This document shows, one piece after another, positions 51,466-64,000 of a stretch of DNA of 64,000 nt (position 1 is its first letter; the number at the start of each line of letters is the position of its first letter). The notes under the pieces were generated by a model that saw nothing but the letters and a program-made list of their open reading frames with translations, had not been told where the DNA came from and ran no database searches. Made by a program: the position numbers and the translations under genes. The stretch spans positions 1,497,001-1,561,000 of the forward strand of contig JAODUP010000026.1 in assembly GCA_025642065.1 (NCBI GenBank), in the 5' to 3' direction. Source of the DNA: Paralvinella palmiformis. Taxonomy: Eukaryota; Annelida; Polychaeta; Terebellida; Alvinellidae.

Positions 51466-52469
51466 TAATTTTATCGACCATTTACATTTTTATTCCTGTG
51501 GGTGGATGTGTAGGTAAAGAGGCCCCAGTGCACAGCTTTGCCCGGAGCCTATACTGTTGTTAAGATGGCCCTGATTACAAACTTATACTTATAAGCAAAA
51601 TAGTTTAGTTACCAAATACGGCACTCTCACTTGTGAACATATGATATGTATTACAAAAATTCTACTTAGAAACCCCTCAGCAGTGAAATTTGATTAGTTG
51701 TAGTCCTGAATATGTCACAGGAAACTCCTGATTCCGATTTATAAAAGGTACAGAGAGTATTATACCAAGTATTCATACATTAAAACAGCACAAACGAGAG
51801 ACAGAGGAATCAAAGTGTACAACAGCTCATGTTCATCTACCTTCAGTATTTAGTATCACTGTCTGTGCTGTTTAGGGAGTACTGATCGATACGGACCACG
51901 ACAAGGTCACCAAACAGTTCGTGTATAAACGTAAGATGGCACACATGATCCAGAAAGAAAAATAGACTTAATATCAACTGTTGTAGTCGGGATGAGAGTA
52001 AAGCCGTGACAGATGGGGAGAGTCATTATTTACACCTGTCTGAAATGTCGGCTATCTCGTAGCAACCGAGCTCAAGTATATCCCCAGAGAGCTTAAATAT
52101 ATAAATAGTCTTTGATGTCCCCATGACTGTCAAATTTGTTTGCAGAAAACCAGGGTCAGTATGCACACAATATAACATGATGCGTTCATGAAACCTTCTG
52201 CGTGAACATATACACCAGACTCAACGAGCTAATTCTTGATGAGAAAATACTCAGATATTGGTGAATACGAAACTAACATATGCAAGTGTTTGAAACTTAA
52301 ATTACAAAAACTTGACAAAGATATCATGATACTAACACAACCACTTGATATAATCAAATATCTCTTTAGCTAAAAGCGCCTTGTGGTTAGGCTTGCGCTA
52401 ATTTTACCACGTTAACACTTACATGTGGTGTTATCAATATACTGGAACTAAATTGATCCAGAACTTTAT

Positions 52470-52519
<50 letters not shown>

Positions 52520-52674
52520 ATATGCTCACTGACTGTGGCATCACACTTAACCATTTAAAATGGACTGGATACCATAGGCTCCACCCACCACACGGTGACA
52601 CCACCACATAGCATGCCTGTAATCTAGATAGAGATATTACTATTTAGGAATTTACCCCCGTTCAATGTTTAGAA

Positions 52675-52913
52675 CGGGCAAAATAAAATTAAATCCACAA
52701 ATTAATTTACCATTTAATTTTTTAATTGAGAAATATTTCTTCCATGACAATCCTACTTGGAATATAAACTACTCGGAGTATCTACTCATGGTAAAAAGTA
52801 TTAGGCAAAAAAGAGTCGGAAAATTGATTTTGAATTGATAAATTTGAGGTGGAATTGGAATTGACCAAATGGAATTGAGTGGAATTGGAATTGACAAAAT
52901 GGAATTGACCCCA

Positions 52914-52917
<4 letters not shown>
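52675..52917 (+). mobile_element. GGAATTGG-rich dispersed element, copy 3
   Basis: It shares TTAAATCCACAAATTAATTT, CCTACTTGGAATATAAACTA and ACTCGGAGTA with copy 1 in the same order. It ends with reiterated GGAATTGGAATTGAC and GGAATTGACCCCATG, directly followed by an (AT)n array. The GACCCCAT end is the complement of copy 1's start. Confidence 0.6.
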
Positions 52918-52988
<71 letters not shown>

Positions 52989-53363
52989 TAAAATACAAAG
53001 CTAATAAGTTGTCATTGTAATATACACTATTCTTGCTACGTGTGACAACATTCTACAGCACATTTCTATAAAAAATATTTATTTTAAACAAATGATTGTG
53101 CTCAAACGTTACATATGCTTTAAGTCCTACTTAATTCAGCTATCATTAAAGTATTTGTCATGATATTTTACTGGATGCAAGGTCAGCGAATACGTAAGTA
53201 AATCAAGACAGGTTGGGTTTTTTTTCTTCTAGCTAGCGGTAAACCAGTTCAAGTGTTAATGAGAATATTTTATGGCGCCCTTGACTTTATATTTCTGTGA
53301 TTAACAATCTATGTTGCCTGTTATGCATGCACCCAAGTACAGAGGCAGGCGGACAGACATTAA

Positions 53364-53480
<117 letters not shown>

Positions 53481-53560
53481 CACCATTAATTTGGCCACAG
53501 TCACTGACGAGTTATTCACATGAGATCATTGTATTTTATATTCAGCTATAAGATAACGTA

Positions 53561-56500
53561 ATGTCTGAGGACAGAAACGAGGTAAGTATCACTGACATCT
53601 TCATTATTAACACTAAAACCATCTCGTCTAACATAACAATTAAAATAATACAATCACATTGTATAATGACACACACAACAACATAAATATTACCTACAGT
53701 GAATAACAACAACAGCAACAACAACAACCTAATAACTTGCAATAACAGCACTACAACAGCGTTCAGAACGGCATAAAAAAACATTATTCGTGTCATTAAA
53801 ACATTTAAAACAAATATTAAAATGGCGACACATAGTGACACCTATGGTGCAAAATACTTCGTTGTAGTAGTCGTTGATAAATACCCGTTTAAGAAACACG
53901 TATTTTGTATACTTGTCTATGCTACCAACAATTGTATCCATGTATACTGTTTGAATATTTGGCATTAGTAAGTTTACCTTTAAAAAATAAAAGCATTCTC
54001 GTATTCATTTTACTATAAACAAATCTCGATTTTTGTTGTTTTCCATATCCGATATTTTTGGTTTATAATTATTTTTTTATTGATAGGAAACATTAATATT
54101 ACGATCACAAAAGCTCCATTTTCAGCATCGGATTACCGAAATGAACATTTATTTCCAGGATGATCGATGAAGCTAGACATATGATCTCATTCAGTCACAT
54201 AATAATAACTCAAGATAGAAGTTAGCTATTTTCAAGCTAAATTTTATTCAAGATACTTCCACGTACCCAGAACCTAAAATATCTATAATTCACTTGGTCA
54301 AGTTCACGACGTATTTGCTCGAAATTTTTTATGCCTGATTGCTCAGATGTGGTTTAAAATTATGTTTAAAAGCGGTTACAGTACATACCTTAAAGAAGAA
54401 CAATAGAATGCAATAGAATAGGAATATTCAAAAAGATCTTGTTCAAAGATTTACCGGCTACTCGTTAGACTATGGCTTAATATTACTTTTGTATAATATA
54501 GACCGCAGTGAGTCAATGAGACTATGTGCAGTGTATGAATATTTAATATAATTCGTACAACCTAAAGATTAGACAATATTAGTAGGAAAAATACCTAAAT
54601 GAACAATTTGATTTGCTAATGTGTCAGCTTTCAGAGACATTAATCGATAAACTGTAGACAACGAATAATAGGTGATAAATAAACATCTGCTATCATTATT
54701 TATAAGACTATTCATGGGTAGAACGTAAGACTATTTACCTATGGTTGTGGTCATTCTGTGCGGGAGGTCGCAGGCTCGCGCCTCGGACGTGGCACTATAG
54801 TAGGAGAAGTTTTTCATCCAGCCAGGCAACTGGCAAAATTTTCTCCACCGAACGTCCCATTTCTTCTAAATTTATTTAGAATTAGTCTCCGTGGGGAAGC
54901 TGTAAATTACAGACCATTTATGCGTCTCTTCATTTGAGGTTGCTAGTCACGTTAAAAACTGCCATTTCGGCCATTATTATTATTATTATTATTATTGTAT
55001 ATAGCCTAACCTTTATTGTTATTATTTAAATCTGGATATGAAGTGACAAAATCGCTGATTGGAAATATAGTTCATTTCACTTGAGTTCTAGCATAGAAGT
55101 TATATTATATCAGTCTTATTAAAAGTTACGTCCAGTAGAGCCGTCTTACCCATGTTATGTATAAGTTAGTTTTCTAGACACCACTGGGTCGTTGTCGTAA
55201 AACGATCGTAGCCTTTACATACCATCATACGTTTTGTCTTTTGGGTAGCTAAATTAAAGCGCCATGAAGGTGAACAATTTGTACACATGCCAATAAACGT
55301 TTGTAGCCCTGGAACTGTTTTGCTAAATAAATAGACAACATAACATTAGCACCAACAAAGGAGCGATACAAGTTGTACAATAAACTTTGACACCGGATAG
55401 TATGTCCGCGATCTTCAGCGCCCTCTAGGTGTATACTGACTGAAAGAAGAGTGCCGCTCTCACTAGCCCCATGACCGGATGAAAAGATACAGATGTGTCT
55501 GTTGATATCAAACTATAAGTATTATATAATCTACAGATGTGTCTGTTGATATCAAACTATAAGTATTATATAATCTACAGATATATCTGTTGATATCAAA
55601 CTATAAATATTGTACAATCTACATATGTGTTTATTGATATCAAACTATAAGTATTGTACAATCTACAGATGTGTCTGTTGATATCAAACTATAAGTATTA
55701 TATAATCTACAGATGTGTCTGTTGATATCAAGCTATAAATAAATATTGGACAACATGACAAAACCGAAGGTTGGGATGGTTAAGGTGTAAGTTACCGTTG
55801 ATAGCATCCAATCAACTGACGTTGATGAAATATATACTAATCCTTTCGAAGAAATGAGAGATTTTGATCATTCTCATACAAACATCGTAAAATACGGAGG
55901 ACTCCAGACAAGTATAATGTTCAAGTACACGAACGCACGCACGCACACACACACACACACACGCACACACACACACACACACACACGCACGCACGACACA
56001 CACACACACACACACACACAATAAATTTGGCCTTGGAGTGGGTGGGAGTGTGTGGGAGTGTGTGTGTATGTGTATGTGTGTGTGTGGGAGTGTGTGTGTA
56101 TGTGTATGTGCGTGTGTGTGTGTGTGTGTGTGATAGACCGCCGATAAACTGCTGTATTAAAGATCCTTGGTTCATTTGTGTTTTACAAGATTTATTTAAA
56201 TGTAGAGTATCTCTTGTAACTCACCAGCTCTTCAGGTAGGGCAATTTCTCACACAAGTACACCTACATCGGCTAATAAAACACTAAGTAATGTCACTAGT
56301 TGAATGTTTTCCCTTCGTGATTAAAGGAATAAATAGGCTGTATATTTAGTAGTCACTATACATCACTGAAATTTTGTTTATTTACCTAACCCTTCAGCTA
56401 CATTCGTAAATCTAATACAAATGTGGGTTTTAATATGCTAATTTATGCAAATTTGTTTTCTCTATTTCTTATTACCGTTTGCCTATTCATTTATATGTTT

Positions 56501-57907
56501 GTATACACGTGTGTGTGTGTGTGTGAGTGTGTGTGTGTGCGTGTGTGGTGATGTGTGTGTATGTATGTAAGTGTGAGGTGATGTCTGTGTGTGTGCGCGT
56601 GCCAACGCGCGTGTTAGTGCTGCGTTAAAAGGCAGAATCGTGAATACAACCTCCAAATGATTAATCTGGGGACTAACTACAGAGAAACGATTGTTCATGC
56701 TGTGACGTGAAATATCTCACCAACTCGGAGTTCATAACCCCACAAGAGAAGATTATGTTGACAACTTAACTAAAACGAAATATTACTCATATATTCTGTA
56801 GGCAGTTTATCTATAAAAAAAAGGAAAATCCATTTATAAATATTTCGTTCGGATGGCCTAAATTGTCTTTTTTGTTATTGTTATTGTTTTGTTCTTGATA
56901 CAGAAAAAGAAGGATGATCGCGGTGAATGGAGCAATCCAGTCGAGTTTGTCCTGTCCTGTCTCGGATATGCAGTGGGACTTGGCAATGTTTGGAGATTTC
57001 CGTATCTGTGCTACGAAAATGGAGGAGGTCGTATAAATCACTTAAAAGAATCGAGTTCCTTTGAAACGAACGCTGCTAAAACTTTTAGGCGCTGTAACCT
57101 TTTCAAGCTAGCAATAACTAATATGTTTTAATAGTAAAATAATCGTAATCTAGAGTTAAGACTTTCCCAAATTGATACAAGAAAGAATACATATTCTTGA
57201 CAACGAAATGGATATGACATTTTCCAATATCCAATCATTAACGCTTCTTTTTCTGTATCTCTCTAGGGGCCTTTCTAATCCCTTACACGATAATGTTGAC
57301 GTTTGTTGGTATCCCTGTGTTCTTTATCGAACTAACTGTTGGTCAATACGTCGGCGGAGGACCGATCACAGTATGGTCAGCCATTGCTCCCATATTTCAA
57401 GGTAAGTGATGAGAAACCTGGGAACAAATACAATAATCCTGCGCTTTAAAAACGCACGTTTACGCCTTCTTCCGCATCTCGAACTCGATATTATGACCGA
57501 GCTCTAATTTATAATTGGAAATTCACTCCCATACAGATCGCCAATTTAAAATACCAAAACATCCGCGAACGTTAATAAACAGTTTTAAATTAAGTAACTT
57601 TATTATCTTGTGTAAGATACGGTACTGAAATTGCAATGTTTCAAAAATATTTTCATTGTAATGAAATCTGTAAGAACGAAGGTGATATGCTAAAAGAATT
57701 ATGTCTTATTAGGGATAAAAGGCTGTTTATTGATTTCGATGTTAGAGAGATCCAGTTATTGATTAACTTTATCTCAACAGGCTAAACTATTCATTTCTAG
57801 ATGGATGAATGATTGTTCTGTTCTTTTTCTCTCTTTATCCGTATTTCTACTTAATTATTACTGCTGAAAATAATTGTACAACATTGTATATACTATGTTG
57901 TTATGAA

Positions 57908-57983
<76 letters not shown>

Positions 57984-58517
57984 AAACACAAACGCTAATA
58001 AAGTACACCAATTAAGACACATTGTAGGTGATACCGTAGTCGAGTGTACTGCAGAAGCAGCGAATCCGAATCCTAACAGCCTGATTTGTTCATTTTCTTC
58101 TGCCTCAAACCTCAGTAAAGCAATTAAGACTATTATTTTTAATTATCGTATTTTATAATTCGACCATTTGCTCGCTCTTTTTTTAGGTGTTGGCGTTGGG
58201 ATAATGATCATTTCTTTCATTGGTAGTATCTATTACAACATGATCATCGGCTGGTCTCTGTATTACATGTTTGCTTCCTGGCAGAAGGTCTTACCTTGGT
58301 CACGCTGTAACCACGAATACAACACGGCTTGTTAGTTTGAGTATTATCAACTGGTGTTATAATTAGGCTACGCCCCAAAACGATGTAATTCGCTGTAACT
58401 TAATTCAGAGCGGTTAAAGTGTAATGCAATCAGCAGCCATATAACATTAACTCGATCACCGCTTCAATATTGCATTTCTGGAATTTAAATAATGTTTGTG
58501 TGTCTTACGACTCGTCT

Positions 58518-58587
<70 letters not shown>

Positions 58588-61500
58588 GTAAGATTGTGAA
58601 ATCCCTAAACCATTCAGGGAATTCGTGAAATCACTATATACAATCAATATATACAATACAGCGATTTAACGAATTTCCTATACAATCCTACCGTTATATA
58701 TATGATTTCGCCGCTAAGAGACATTAAAAAGTTTACTTTTATCTCTTTCTTTAAAACATAGATTGCTACTCCAGGCGTGAAGAGGTCGAGATGTGTCAGA
58801 CTTTACATAATGACACCAATGCTGTATGGTTCAATCAGACATGTTATAACACTACTTTCTTGGCTGATAATTCGACTTACGAGTGGTTGTATAATGCAAC
58901 CGCGAAACGCGTCAGCGCCAGTGAAGAATATTTCAAGTGAGCGCTTCGTGTGAGATATGATAAAAGAGAAAATTAAGGTGTTGTTGTTTGTCGGGATCCT
59001 TCAGGAAGGATCATGGAAATGGATTAACCGACTTCGCAATAATGGCATTTTTCACGTTTACTGATAAAACATAACAGCGTCGACTTTAAATTTACGGGTG
59101 ACGTGTGTTTTATATTTGTTTTCCAAAGTAACGCAATGCTGAAGCGCAGCGACACTATGGAAGAACATGGCGACATCCAATGGCAGTTGGTACTCGTCCT
59201 CTTTCTGGCCTGGATATTGTGCTATTTGTGTGTCATCAGAGGGATCAGATCTTCTGGCAAGGTTAACGTCGATAACGTTAGATAATTATTAGACCGAATT
59301 GCGAGCATTCCCCGTAGCTGTAACATTATAGTATAGCGATTAGTTTGGCCCTATTTAAAGAGTAAACGGCATTAACTTGATAAGGGCATGGCTTCTACAT
59401 CGTGTGAATACTAAAGAACTGGTAACGATCGCAATTTATACGGCTCGTTCAACTTGGAGGGTTACGAACACTGCAAGTTGAGAGATGACTTATTATGTAA
59501 TCATATTTGTCGACTTTATTCGTAGGTTGTCTACTTCACGGCTACATTTCCTTATTTGATTTTGTTGATATTGTTGATACGAGGCGTCCTACTGGAAGGA
59601 GCCATCGAAGGCATAAAGTTTTACATTATACCTGATTGGGAAAAGCTGGCAACAGCAAAGGTAAGTCCGGAATATGATGATGATGATGATGATGATGGCG
59701 CTATGATGATGATGAGGAGGAGGGAGAGATGGGCTTTGATGATGGTGGCAATATGATGATGATGATGATGATGATGCTGTTGTTGATGATGTTGTTGATG
59801 ATGATGATGATGATTATGATGATGATAGCAATATGATGATGATTAGGAGGAGGAGTTGGGCATTGATGGTGATGGCAATATGATGATGATGATGATGATG
59901 GCAATACGATGATGATACTGATGATGGCAGTCTGACAAATTAGATAACGATGATGATGATAAAATCATTAAGCCTGTGACGCTCTAAGCAATAAATCGTT
60001 TAGGAAGATATGAAATAATAGAGACATAACATAATAATATATGAAATATTGAATCTTAACTTAATACACTGTATAAGTTGTTAAAATGATACAGAACTGA
60101 ATAAGTGAACGTATGAATATTATTTATGCAGTTTGTTAATTTAATATCTATGATTGAAATTTTTTGACAGAACTATCGTACAATTAATATTAAAAATAAC
60201 ATATTCGGATATTATTGATAAAGGTTTACAGGCTATATGGGTATGTTTTGTGTTCTGTATCGTGTAGGTGTGGGTTGATGCTGCAGGACAGATCTTTTTC
60301 TCACTCAGCGTCGGCATGGGTGGGCTGATGACCTTCGCCAGCTATAATAAATTTCATAACAATGTCTACAGGTATGAAATAGTTTCGTTCATCATAAAGA
60401 CTATGAGCAGACACTTATATAAACAAAATAATGTACATAAACTGTTGGTGTGCACGTATGCACATATATGTTACAGTTAATCTGTATAATCAGGTAGTAC
60501 GTATATTACCTAAAGTATTCAGGTAATCTGTATTAAATCCCAGTTAGCAATAGACGTATTACCTGAAAATTTCAGGGAATATATACACACATGACATACA
60601 GGGAATATTAAAGGTCAATACATATATATGACAGTCCAGATCTTGTACGAAAATAACCTTCATAATGCACAATGTTCTAACTACAGGGATACTCTTATAG
60701 TTACAATTGGCAACTGTTTGACTAGTTTTTTCGCTGGTTTCGCTATATTTTCTGTTCTCGGATATCTTGCTGCCATATTGAAGAAAGATGTGGGAGATGT
60801 GGCTCAATCAGGTAAGTTGTATTTTTATCGAAATAGCCATTTTAAAAATATGTCCTTTTTATAAGTTGTTATGATTATGAATATTGATGTTGTTATTCGT
60901 AAATTTATTCCGTTATATATAAAGTGTGAATGAAAGTAGATTTAAATAATTTATTTATCTATCACATAAATTAAGTAAAAAGAGAGTATATGAACATACT
61001 TTTACGAAAATTATTCTATTCAATCCCCTCTCTTATATATTTCTACTTGTAAGCTTATTCCGTGTTTAAATCCTAGATGTGCGAGCGCGCGCACGTCCGC
61101 CCGGGTAGTGAGTTCAAATCCTAATTATACCTGTATTGGTATGATCTATTCCAAGGGAGTAACCCGTTGATGATATGATCTATAGATGTGACCAGCACCC
61201 AGACTGAACAAACCACTCACTCACTCACTCACTCACTCACTCACTCACTCACTCACTCACTTTACATAACTCTACGAAAATATTTTATTACAACTTTAGG
61301 ATCAGGTCTAGCGTTCGTCGCCTATCCGGAAGTTGTGTTATGGCTCGAGCCTCCTCAACTTTGGTCAACTTTATTCTTCTTTATGTTGATAACACTCGGA
61401 TTAGACAGCCAGGTAAGGACACATTATGTTGATAACACTCGGATTAGACAGCCAGGTAAGGACACGTTATGTCGATAACACTCGGATTAGACAGCCAGGT

Positions 61501-63237
61501 AAGGACACGTTATGTCGATAACACTCGGATTAGACAGCCAGGTAAGGACACGTTATGTCGATAACACTCGGATTAGACAGCCAGGTAAGGACACGTTATG
61601 TCGATAACACTCGGATTAGACAGCCAGGTAAGGACACGTTATCTAGATAACACTCGGTTTGGACAGACAGGTAAGGACACGTTATCTAGATAACACTCGG
61701 ATTGGACAGACAGGTAAGGACACGTTATCTAGATAACACTCGGATTGGACAGACAGGTAAAGGACACGTTATGTTGATAACACTCGGATTGGACAGACAG
61801 ATAAGGACACATTATGTTGATAACACTCGGATTGGACAGACAGGTAAGGACACGTTATGTTGATAACACTCGGATTGGACACACAGGTAAGGACACGTTA
61901 TCTAGATAACACTCAGATTGGACACACAGGTAAAGGACACGTTATGTTGATAACACTCGGATTGGACAGACAGATAAGGACACATTATGTTGATAACACT
62001 CGGATTGGACAGACAGGTAAGGACACCTTATGTTGATAACACTCGAATTGGACAGACAGGTAAGAACTCTAACAAACCGTGTATATCCTATAGTTACCTA
62101 ATGTTACCTTCTGTTATTCGTTCCTGAATTAAATCGAGGTTCTGAAGTAAAGGCGCAGTTGACAGTACCCTACACCGTAGACCTCCAGGTCACGGAATCG
62201 AATTCCGTGCTGGCTGCTCCTATAGAATGTTTCATCCATCAGTGAAACGTCCACACGGCCTACTCATTTCACTGATGGATATCACAGCTTTCACGTGTCT
62301 CATGTGATAGAAATGTCGAAGCTAAAAGAACGGAAATAAACAGTGCTGGATTACCTAACCGTGTGAATGTTTAAAAACTAATGCCCCCATTTCCTCAACG
62401 GGATTTCTATGACATCTTTAGTCGGATTCTGTTTGCTCTCGCCACAGTTTGCCGGAATTGAGAATTTGATGACGGCGATTGTTGACCTTTGGCCTAATTT
62501 ACGAAGATATAAGCCCTGGGTGGCATTAGTTCTGTGCGCCGTCATGTTTCTGTTAGGCCTTACTATGTGTACACAGGTAGGTGAATAAGAAATCCAATCA
62601 GGTAAATAGGAAAATCTTAGGGAAAATTGCATTTATTGCCAGACCACGAACTAAAAAATTGTATATTAACATTACTGGCTTTTTTACTACCGATAAACCT
62701 GATACCATTGTTAAAATCTTATTAATTAATAGTATTGATGTAGGATAATTGGATATGTTTTTTTTTCTGTTTGTTATTTTTGTAGAGATCGGATGATTGT
62801 TCATATTATTATCTGTGATATTGTTATCGTATATGAATCTTTATGATAGGCTGGCGTATATTGGTTAGAATTGATGAGCTACTATTCGAGTGGTTGGTCT
62901 CTTGTCCTCATTGGCATGTCTGAGGTGATGGTTGTTGCTTGGTGGTATAGTAAGTATGTATTGGTACTGGCTCGATCGATAAAAGCCCGACTTACTGACC
63001 GGTTGATTGGTCGTGGGTTCGGTTCTGATTGGTATCTGTTCCAATGAAATGCTTCGTTAGTTCGATGAACTAGGACCTTGGCCATATGTGTCCGAATTGT
63101 GACAGGTTCTGAGACTACACAAAACACTCACTGACTCACTGACTCACTGACTCACTCACCCACTCACCCTATTATTCACTGACTGATTGACTGAATTATT
63201 CACTCACTCACTCACTCACTCACTCAGTGTGGGATTA

Positions 63238-63280
<43 letters not shown>

Positions 63281-63294
63281 TAATTTAATTTAAT

Positions 63295-63333
<39 letters not shown>

Positions 63334-63775
63334 TTACACCACAGCTGCTTCAAGGCTAAATGACAATATTGAGAGTATGGTAGGATTTAGGCTTCACGCT
63401 CATTGGTGGTTTTGTTGGACTTTCATTTCCCCTTTTCTGCTGGTCGTAAGTTGTAAACACCCACATACTGGTTTATGCACACACACACACACGCATACAC
63501 GCCTATTCACACACCGAGACACGCACGCTCGTACTCGGCCACAATCGCGTCTACCCAGACGATATTTTGATCTCTTCCAGGGTATACTGATCTTCAACTT
63601 TGTCGACTTCACGCCATTAGCCTACGGAGGTTACACGTTACCGGACTGGGCACAGATTATAGGTTGGTTTATGGCAGTAGCGTCGGTAGCCATGATACCG
63701 ATATTCGCTGTCGCTCAAATGATCCTCGCCAGCAAGAAGGTCGACCACGCGGGCGCAGATGAAAAAATAAGCTCG
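53561..63775 (+). CDS. SLC6-family Na+/Cl- symporter, glycine-transporter-like (14 exons visible, C-terminus beyond window)
   Basis: Exons: 53561-53581, 56904-57027, 57267-57401, 58187-58330, 58762-58936, 59129-59261, 59526-59660, 60268-60371, 60687-60811, 61300-61412, 62448-62576, 62850-62949, 63345-63445 and 63581-63775. They give 578 in-phase codons, phase 0 at the right edge. TM1 is [20 protein letters not shown] then RFPY (residues 18-41). Glycine rather than Asp in AVGLGN argues against an amine transporter. TM6 [13 protein letters not shown] and the following SYNKFHNN and [10 protein letters not shown] resemble GlyT1/GlyT2, including Gln/Ser/Asn positions of the chloride site. Extracellular loop 2 has five N-glycosylation sequons (NDT, NQT, NTT, NST, NAT) and cysteines. 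All 12 membrane segments are present. It probably imports a small amino acid at the plasma membrane; the substrate is inferred. A terminal cytosolic-tail exon should follow; read-through past 63775 stops at once and looks intronic. A 43-bp minisatellite repeats the exon 10 donor. Confidence 0.9.
54744..54997 (+). repeat. SINE-like element with (ATT)n tail
   Basis: The head has GGTTGTGGTCATTCTGTGCG and GCAGGCTCGCGCCTC (eroded box A and B). The body includes CCAGCCAGGCAACTGG and ends CGGCCATTATTATTATT with about eight ATT units. It is distinct from the other families in the window and lies in intron 1 of the SLC6 gene. Confidence 0.55.
55490..55742. repeat. 44-bp minisatellite, 6 units
   Basis: Units start at 55490, 55534, 55578, 55622, 55666 and 55710, an exact 44-base period, with the form CAGATGTGTCTGTTGATATC then AAACTATAAGTATTATATAA. 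The last unit is partial. It lies in intron 1 of the SLC6 gene. Confidence 0.95.
55925..56133. repeat. Compound (AC)n and (GT)n arrays facing each other
   Basis: CA-rich arrays (55931-56020) and, after a short spacer, GT-rich arrays (56040-56133) form a potential long hairpin. They give spurious His-Thr and Cys-Val frames. Confidence 0.85.
57908..57980. repeat. (AT)n microsatellite
   Basis: About 36 AT units in intron 3 of the SLC6 gene. Similar long arrays recur through the window, and (GT)n of about 32 units is at 58521-58586. Confidence 0.92.
59677..59965. repeat. (GAT)n-type imperfect array
   Basis: Imperfect GAT/ATG triplets interspersed with GGAGGAGG begin 17 bases after the exon 7 donor of the SLC6 gene. 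The donor's adjoining sequence (GTAAGTCCGGAATATGATGA) leads straight into the array. Confidence 0.9.
60467..60583. mobile_element. 115-bp MITE, copy 2
   Basis: It shares TATGTTACAGTTAATCTGTA, TCAGGTA, TTAGCAATAGACGTATTACC and TGAAAATTTCAGG with the copy at 25295 in the same order. The right terminal repeat is decayed. It lies in intron 8 of the SLC6 gene. Confidence 0.75.
61090..61260 (+). repeat. Second-family SINE copy with (ACTC)n tail
   Basis: The head contains GTGAGTTCAAATCCTAATTA (box B-like) and the element ends in about 13 ACTC units (61209-61260), 39 bases before the exon 10 acceptor of the SLC6 gene. Confidence 0.55.
61381..62070 (+). repeat. 43-bp minisatellite that includes an exon end and its splice donor (16 units)
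   Basis: The unit TTATGTTGATAACACTCGGA then TTAGACAGCCAG|GTAAGG and ACACA is repeated 16 times from 61381. The first unit is the last 32 bases of SLC6 exon 10 plus its donor. Fourteen units keep CAG|GTAAG or CAG|GTAAAG; two read ATAAGG at the donor. Subtypes (ATGTCG, ATCTAG, ATGTTG; CAGCCAG versus CAGACAG) are clustered, indicating stepwise duplication. Confidence 0.95.
62960..63235 (+). repeat. Second-family SINE copy with (ACTC/ACTG)n tail
   Basis: The head has TGACCGGTTGATTGGTCGTG and GGTTCGGTTCTG (box-B-like). The body includes TGGTATCTGTTCCAATGAAA and GGACCTTGGCCATATGTG, and the element ends in tandem ACTC/ACTG units to 63228. It lies in intron 12 of the SLC6 gene. Confidence 0.5.
63242..63335. 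repeat. (AT)n then (TTTA)n array next to the SLC6 exon 13 acceptor
   Basis: About 19 AT units followed by TTTAA and about 12 ATTT units, ending nine bases before the acceptor ACCACAG at 63344. The array probably serves as the pyrimidine-rich tract. Confidence 0.88.
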
Positions 63776-64000
63776 GTCAGTTTAAAGGGCAATATGGATT
63801 ATGTAATTGGAGCTCTTTTATCGGTCAGTAGGTTCACATCGGTCGTAAAGTCATATTTTAGTTCGGTAATTCATAAAGTCATATTTTAATTCAGTAGAAC
63901 GCAACACTATCCAGTAACAAAATAAAAGTAAGCCAACTCTGAGCCGTCCGATTGAACTGGTTCATTCGGTCAACAGAAATTCGCTTCAATTGCTTATCAT

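Noticed and set aside
55490..55742. CRISPR-like array of 44-base units
   Set aside because: No spacers, exact 44-base tandem period, in an intron.
59701..59904. Ser/His/Ile-rich minus-strand frame
   Set aside because: Translation of the (GAT)n array in an SLC6 intron.
63776..63888. Continuation of the SLC6 frame past 63775 to a stop
   Set aside because: A GTCAGT donor lies at the end of the conserved part, and the following residues include an imperfect direct repeat of non-coding character; more likely intron.

Overview
The window is animal (metazoan) nuclear DNA. It is AT-rich, its genes are split into many short exons with GT-AG introns, and it is crowded with microsatellites and tRNA-derived SINEs. 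Nothing prokaryotic is present. The gene content (SLC6 transporter, beta-4-galactosyltransferase, TEX47-like, LRRC20-like, RPL38, MRPL52) and the microsatellite-tailed SINEs suggest a lophotrochozoan, most likely a mollusc. That placement is an inference, because no single feature proves the phylum.

Layout. (1) 1-4334: no recognisable gene. (2) 4335-7255, +: five-exon ankyrin-repeat protein of 173 aa. (3) 9208-13680, +: seven-exon type II Golgi glycosyltransferase of 504 aa, in which an ILEI/PANDER-like domain precedes a family-7 beta-1,4-galactosyltransferase domain. (4) 13.8-21.2 kb: SINE copies, a dead CR1/Jockey-type LINE, a foldback MITE and a tentative two-exon gene. (5) 21268-25973, +: eight-exon TEX47-like protein of 265 aa with one GC-AG intron and one U12-type AT-AC intron. 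(6) 28334-34954, -: RPL38 with a 5' terminal oligopyrimidine (TOP) leader; its introns carry a bounded hAT transposon, a second hAT relic, a SINE and a LINE relic. (7) 38-41 kb: LINE tail, Harbinger-like relic and another probable DNA element. (8) 41631-42348, +: MRPL52 (mL52), four exons. (9) 43735-48118, -: LRRC20-like, four exons, convergent with MRPL52. (10) 53561 to beyond the right edge, +: SLC6 Na+/Cl- symporter, glycine-transporter-like; 14 exons (578 codons) are visible and all 12 membrane segments are covered.

All exon chains were built by hand from splice sites, phase and family resemblance, and in every multi-exon model the phases close exactly. The genes are functionally unrelated: two are housekeeping ribosomal proteins (cytosolic and mitochondrial), one is a Golgi enzyme, one a plasma-membrane transporter, and the rest are small scaffold-type proteins. 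No operon or dedicated multi-gene system is evident. The most unusual items are the minor-spliceosome AT-AC intron in the TEX47-like gene, a 43-bp minisatellite that has multiplied the 3' end of an SLC6 exon together with its splice donor about 16 times, the ILEI-plus-galactosyltransferase architecture, and several repeat families whose copies occur more than once in the window.
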